Made by a program: the position numbers and the translations under genes
NCBI GenBank assembly: GCA_013138675.1
Contig: WTCH01000293.1
Coordinates: forward strand, 1 to 6,908
DNA from: Woeseiaceae bacterium
GTDB taxonomy: Bacteria > Pseudomonadota > Gammaproteobacteria > Steroidobacterales > Woeseiaceae
DNA length: 6,908 nucleotides
Reading direction: 5' to 3'
Shown here: positions 4,618-6,908 of the stretch, piece after piece
Layout: each line of letters opens with the position of its first letter
Position numbering within the stretch: the stretch's first letter is position 1
The notes under the pieces: generated by a model
What the model was told of the DNA's origin: nothing
Databases searched by the model: none
The model's input: the letters and a program-made list of their open reading frames with translations, nothing else

Positions 4618-5388
4618 GTGGCACTTATTGCCATTACGCGCGAGGTAAATGCTGCCATACGCAATTGCGAATTGTCTTTTTTGCCAAGAGTCAGTATCGA
4701 CATTGCCCTGGCGCTTCAACAGCATCAACATTATCAATCGGCATTGTCTTCCCTCGGCTGTGAGATCGTCGTCGTTCCGACGGAACCGGGCTTGGCGGAT
4801 TCTGTCTTTGTCGAGGATACCGCGATAGTTCTGGATGAGATCGCAGTGTTGTTGCGGCCGGGCGCTGCAACAAGACTGCCGGAGGTGGCGGGTGTCGAGA
4901 GCGTTCTGCAACAGTACCGAATGCTCACCTCAATACAGCCGCCCGGCACCTTGGATGGTGGCGACCTGCTCCGCATCGATAAAATCATCTTTGCCGGGCT
5001 CTCGACGCGATCGAATCAAAGCGGTATCGACCAGTTTCGTGACATTGTCATGGACTATGGATTTTCTGTTAAGACAGTGAAAACGACGAAGTGCCTGCAT
5101 TTGAAGTCCGCCGTTTCGGCAGTTGCGCCCGGCACGCTTCTGATCAATCCGGACTGGATCAGCAGCTCTACTTTCGACGACTATGAATTGATCGATATTG
5201 ATAAGGAAGAAGCGCATGCCGCCAACGCACTCTTGGTGGGGCAAAGCGTCATTTATCCGTCCTCGTTTCCACGCACTACAGACAAACTCGTGACGCGCGG
5301 CATCAATGTGATACCTGTTGATATGTCGGAACTGCAAAAGGCAGAAGGTGCAGCTACTTGCTGCAGCCTGATACTCACGACTTCATAA
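4618..5388 (+). CDS. Dimethylarginine dimethylaminohydrolase (DDAH)-type amidinohydrolase, 256 aa
   Basis: Enzymes of this family hydrolyse N-omega-methylated arginines to citrulline and methylamine or dimethylamine in the cytoplasm, using a Cys-His-acid centre in a five-bladed propeller. Seen here: the N-terminal strand ALIAITREV, VFVEDTAIVL (63-72, with Glu66-Asp67), PPGTLDGGDLL (108-118, DGGD at 113-116), KCLHLKSAVS (158-167, candidate catalytic His161), and near the end KAEGAATCCS (241-250). The first of the paired cysteines, Cys248, aligns with the catalytic Cys of mammalian DDAH1 just before S-x-x-L. The length is normal for bacterial DDAH (about 250-260). The start is GTG 4618 with AGAGGAGG upstream. 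All key residues are present, so it is probably active. Related citrulline-forming enzymes are the alternative. It stands alone between repeat copies 8 and 9; no arginine-metabolism gene is nearby. Confidence 0.9.
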   Translation: MALIAITREVNAAIRNCELSFLPRVSIDIALALQQHQHYQSALSSLGCEIVVVPTEPGLADSVFVEDTAIVLDEIAVLLRPGAATRLPEVAGVESVLQQYRMLTSIQPPGTLDGGDLLRIDKIIFAGLSTRSNQSGIDQFRDIVMDYGFSVKTVKTTKCLHLKSAVSAVAPGTLLINPDWISSSTFDDYELIDIDKEEAHAANALLVGQSVIYPSSFPRTTDKLVTRGINVIPVDMSELQKAEGAATCCSLILTTS

Positions 5389-5411
5389 TAAAGATCGAGT
5401 ATCTGATTTCC

Positions 5412-5541
5412 ATATCTGCTCCTGGTGAAAGCGGACGCTCAAAATAAATCTGTGGTCAAGAACCGATCTGAACGGCCGGTGGGCCCCCGTAAGCAGTCAC
5501 TCATTTGGTGATAAAATCAGCGTCTGGTATTGACCCAATGG
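5412..5541. repeat. Palindromic repeat copy 9 (three units, partly degenerate)
   Basis: A lone unit at 5413-5441 (ATCTGCTCCTGGTGAAAGCG then GACGCTCA) is followed by a diverged two-unit element. That element's left part at 5470-5503 contains GAACGGCCGGTGGGCCCCCG then TAAGCAGTCACTCA, and its right part at 5521-5541 is CGTCTGGTATTGACCCAATG with the AGCGGACAT end lost. The lone unit matches the right unit of copy 3. The whole lies between the DDAH-type gene and the next gene. Confidence 0.68.
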
Positions 5542-5587
5542 TCTTGCCTACGTTTGTTGGACACCTGAGTTTGGAGTCGTAGTCTCT

Positions 5588-6058
5588 ATGAAAAATCCCT
5601 TCTATCTAGTGGCATTCTTGTTGGTGCCCCTCTATTTGGATGCGCAATCGCAAGATTCATGGTCCCCTGAGCAATCACAGGTTCTTGCGGCAATGCATCG
5701 GCTATCGGCAACCACCGCGCCAGATGGCAAAGGTGCTGATGAATACGCTGAGGTATTGGCCGAGAACTTCAGTCGATGGACTACAGGAAGTTCCGTCATC
5801 AATCGTAAGAAAGAGTGGGTTGAAGGTGTTCGCGGCTGGTTCGATGACGGTTGGCGTGTCATCGACCGGAACCAGACAGTATTGGAAATCACAATCAGGG
5901 CGGACGAAGCATTCACACGCCGAATCGTCGAGGAAACCTACCTCGGGCCTGACAAAGAAAAGACAATATCCAAAGCGGGCCTCGCTGAAACCTGGGTTCG
6001 CTCTGACGGTAGCTGGCTCCTTCTTCGGGTCAACGTCGACGTGCTTGACAGTCAATGA
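5588..6058 (+). CDS. Exported SnoaL/DUF4440-like (NTF2 fold) protein, 156 aa
   Basis: Residues 1-19 form a signal peptide (MKNPFYLVAFLLVPLYLDA) with likely cleavage before Gln20. The mature part follows the NTF2-like plan. First is a helix with the pair of segments EQSQVLAAMHRLS and DEYAEVLAENFSRW (52-65). NRKKEWVEGVRGWFDDGWRV (72-91) comes next, then curved strands IDRNQTVLEITIRADEAFTR and RIVEETYLG. The end is GLAETWVRSDGSWLLLRVNV (131-150), whose E-x-W-x-x-x-x-G-x-W-x-L-x-x-x-x-V pattern is typical of DUF4440/SnoaL-like domains. Such domains range from ligand binding to isomerase activity, so no specific reaction is claimed. A weak GGAG is 11 bases before ATG 5588. The stop TGA lies in the edge of repeat copy 10, and the gene overlaps the converging methyltransferase gene by 7 bp. 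Confidence 0.82.
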   Translation: MKNPFYLVAFLLVPLYLDAQSQDSWSPEQSQVLAAMHRLSATTAPDGKGADEYAEVLAENFSRWTTGSSVINRKKEWVEGVRGWFDDGWRVIDRNQTVLEITIRADEAFTRRIVEETYLGPDKEKTISKAGLAETWVRSDGSWLLLRVNVDVLDSQ

Positions 6059-6849
6059 GCGACCGTCTGCTTATGGCCGTAAGCAGCTGTCGCCGTGGTT
6101 AGAACAGGAACACTTACAAAACAAAATCGTCCTTCGCTATCCGCCTTCTCGAGCTGAGCCAACCAAAGAACCGCGTCTGCATCCTTGACACCGTTACTAA
6201 TAGCGTAAGCCCCAACGAGCTTGGCCGCCCATGACGCGTAGGCATTCTCGTGCATTGTGCTGTTCATAAAGGCAATCGGTTTTTGTGCTACCCCTGCAAA
6301 CCCAGCCGCTTCTAGTTTTCCGGGCAATTCCGGCGGCAGCATCTGATGCGGACAATGCTGGCGCCAAGCATCGTGCATTTTTTTGTTCAACACGGGTTCC
6401 GCGCCATGAAATCGCCAATGATCCCATAGTACCGACACTAGGGCGGCCTTCCCGCCAAGTTTGAGAACGCGCCGGGCTTCGCGAATTGCGCCGTCTACAT
6501 TTGGGATATATTCGAGCGTCTGGATTGATGCCAGGCGGTCAAATTCGCCGTCATCGAATGGCATGTCTGTCGCGTCGCCTTCCACTAAGTGCACCGCACT
6601 CAGTCCAGGACAGAGTGCGCCGGCCGATTGCAATTGATCTTTACTTGTATCAAAGCCTACAACACGACCAGAATCTCCAATCGCAAGTGCAACATCACGT
6701 ACGAGATGGCCACCACCACATCCGAGATCGAGAATCGACTGACCGGTTTTGATTCCAAGAGCTTCAAAGACTGCCAAACGTCGCGCCATGCCTTCAGGGC
6801 TATCTGAGAGTTTCCGCTGCCAGAGGCCAATATCCTCACCGAAATCCAT
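6052..6849 (-). CDS. Class I SAM-dependent methyltransferase, 265 aa, reverse strand
   Basis: It is a Rossmann-fold methyltransferase of the UbiE/ArsM-like group. Motif I is ILDLGCGGGHLV (39-50), the S-adenosylmethionine loop. Asp68 in VVGFDTS (63-69) would bind the ribose hydroxyls. GDATDMPFDDGEFD (91-104) is motif II/III, followed by LEYIPNVDGAIREARRVLKL (112-131) and GGKAALVSVLWDHW (132-145). The C-terminal part (about 150-250) is helical and probably forms the acceptor site; the substrate cannot be read from it. ATG 6849 has AAGGAGT (complement of 6855-6861) five bases before it. The last dozen or so residues, including AYGHKQTVAH, are encoded by repeat copy 10, so the natural protein probably ended near VPVLTTA and was extended by the repeat. 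It converges with the SnoaL-like gene. Confidence 0.88.
   Translation of the reverse strand: MDFGEDIGLWQRKLSDSPEGMARRLAVFEALGIKTGQSILDLGCGGGHLVRDVALAIGDSGRVVGFDTSKDQLQSAGALCPGLSAVHLVEGDATDMPFDDGEFDRLASIQTLEYIPNVDGAIREARRVLKLGGKAALVSVLWDHWRFHGAEPVLNKKMHDAWRQHCPHQMLPPELPGKLEAAGFAGVAQKPIAFMNSTMHENAYASWAAKLVGAYAISNGVKDADAVLWLAQLEKADSEGRFCFVSVPVLTTATAAYGHKQTVAH
6055..6093. repeat. Palindromic repeat copy 10 (single left unit)
   Basis: ATGAGCGACCGTCTGCTTAT then GGCCGTAAGCAGCTGTCGCC forms a two-step hairpin. CTGCTTA (6067-6073) pairs with TAAGCAG (6080-6086) around the loop TGGCCG, and outer GCGAC (6059-6063) pairs with GTCGC (6089-6093). No right unit is found. It lies across the convergent gene ends and contains the stop of the + gene and the last dozen or so codons of the - gene. 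The structure could slow or end transcription from either side, but it has no T tract. Confidence 0.78.
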
Positions 6850-6854
6850 TAGTT

Positions 6855-6861
6855 ACTCCTT
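6855..6861 (-). promoter_or_regulatory. Shine-Dalgarno of the methyltransferase gene
   Basis: On the reverse strand AAGGAGT lies five bases before the ATG. It confirms the start at 6849. Farther upstream is a small inverted repeat (CTGAG 6874-6878 / CTCAG 6890-6894) of unknown meaning; no clear promoter is seen before the window edge. Confidence 0.65.
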
Positions 6862-6908
6862 GCATTCTCCGCACTGAGGCTTGGTGAAACTCAGGAGATA
6901 TTGATCTA

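Noticed and set aside
4381..4911. 176-residue reverse-strand open frame
   Set aside because: It crosses repeat copy 8 and lies opposite the well-supported DDAH-type and lipoprotein genes; the composition is not that of a natural protein.
4930..5337. 135-residue reverse-strand open frame
   Set aside because: It lies entirely opposite the DDAH-type gene, which has all its family motifs.
195..6093. Repeats as classical integron attC sites
   Set aside because: I looked for RYYYAAC and GTTRRRY core sites at the repeat ends and found none in the expected positions; the ends are ATGTCCGCT/AGCGGACAT or TGAGCG instead. A non-canonical system is not excluded.
195..6093. CRISPR array
   Set aside because: Spacing is irregular and gene-sized, the spacers are coding sequence, and there are no cas genes.
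5640..6188. 182-residue + strand open frame
   Set aside because: It is the shifted frame of the SnoaL-like gene continuing through repeat copy 10, and is strongly basic.

Overview
The window looks like bacterial chromosomal DNA of roughly half G+C. It is most likely from a proteobacterium, probably environmental and possibly gammaproteobacterial. That placement is inference from the gene families (DUF4336-like, DDAH, MIase-like, SnoaL-like), the lipobox and Shine-Dalgarno style, and a GEMM-I riboswitch. No rRNA, tRNA, transposase, integrase or phage gene is visible.

Layout: the C-terminal end of an unidentified protein (to 149) is followed by a run of short, mostly single-gene units on the + strand. 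These encode a small membrane protein (311-652), a membrane-anchored hypothetical (795-1283), a two-helix membrane protein (1751-1987), a secreted hypothetical (2146-2526), a DUF4336-like protein (about 2702-3385), a MIase-like protein plus lipoprotein pair (3684-4442), a DDAH-type amidinohydrolase (4618-5388) and an exported SnoaL/DUF4440-like protein (5588-6058). A probable 63-residue gene lies reversed at 1373-1564. A SAM methyltransferase on the - strand (6052-6849) converges on the last + gene with a 7-bp overlap.

Almost every gene boundary carries a member of one family of palindromic repeats. The full form is about 77-90 bp and holds two hairpin units of about 30 nt, with cores like CTGCTTnTGGCCGAAAGCAG on the left and TTGACCCAAAGCGGACAT on the right. 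Ten loci are recognisable, usually directly at a stop codon, and several stop codons lie inside the repeat edge. The pattern (unrelated accessory genes, one or two per unit, each closed by a structured repeat) resembles an integron cassette array or a dense REP/BIME island. The canonical attC core sites are absent, so the nature of the array is open.

The clearest regulatory element is a c-di-GMP-I (GEMM-I) riboswitch at about 3543-3667. It has a good upstream promoter (3510-3538) and ends just before the Shine-Dalgarno of the MIase-like gene. It probably controls that gene and the lipoprotein gene behind it. The other genes have no evident functional link with each other.
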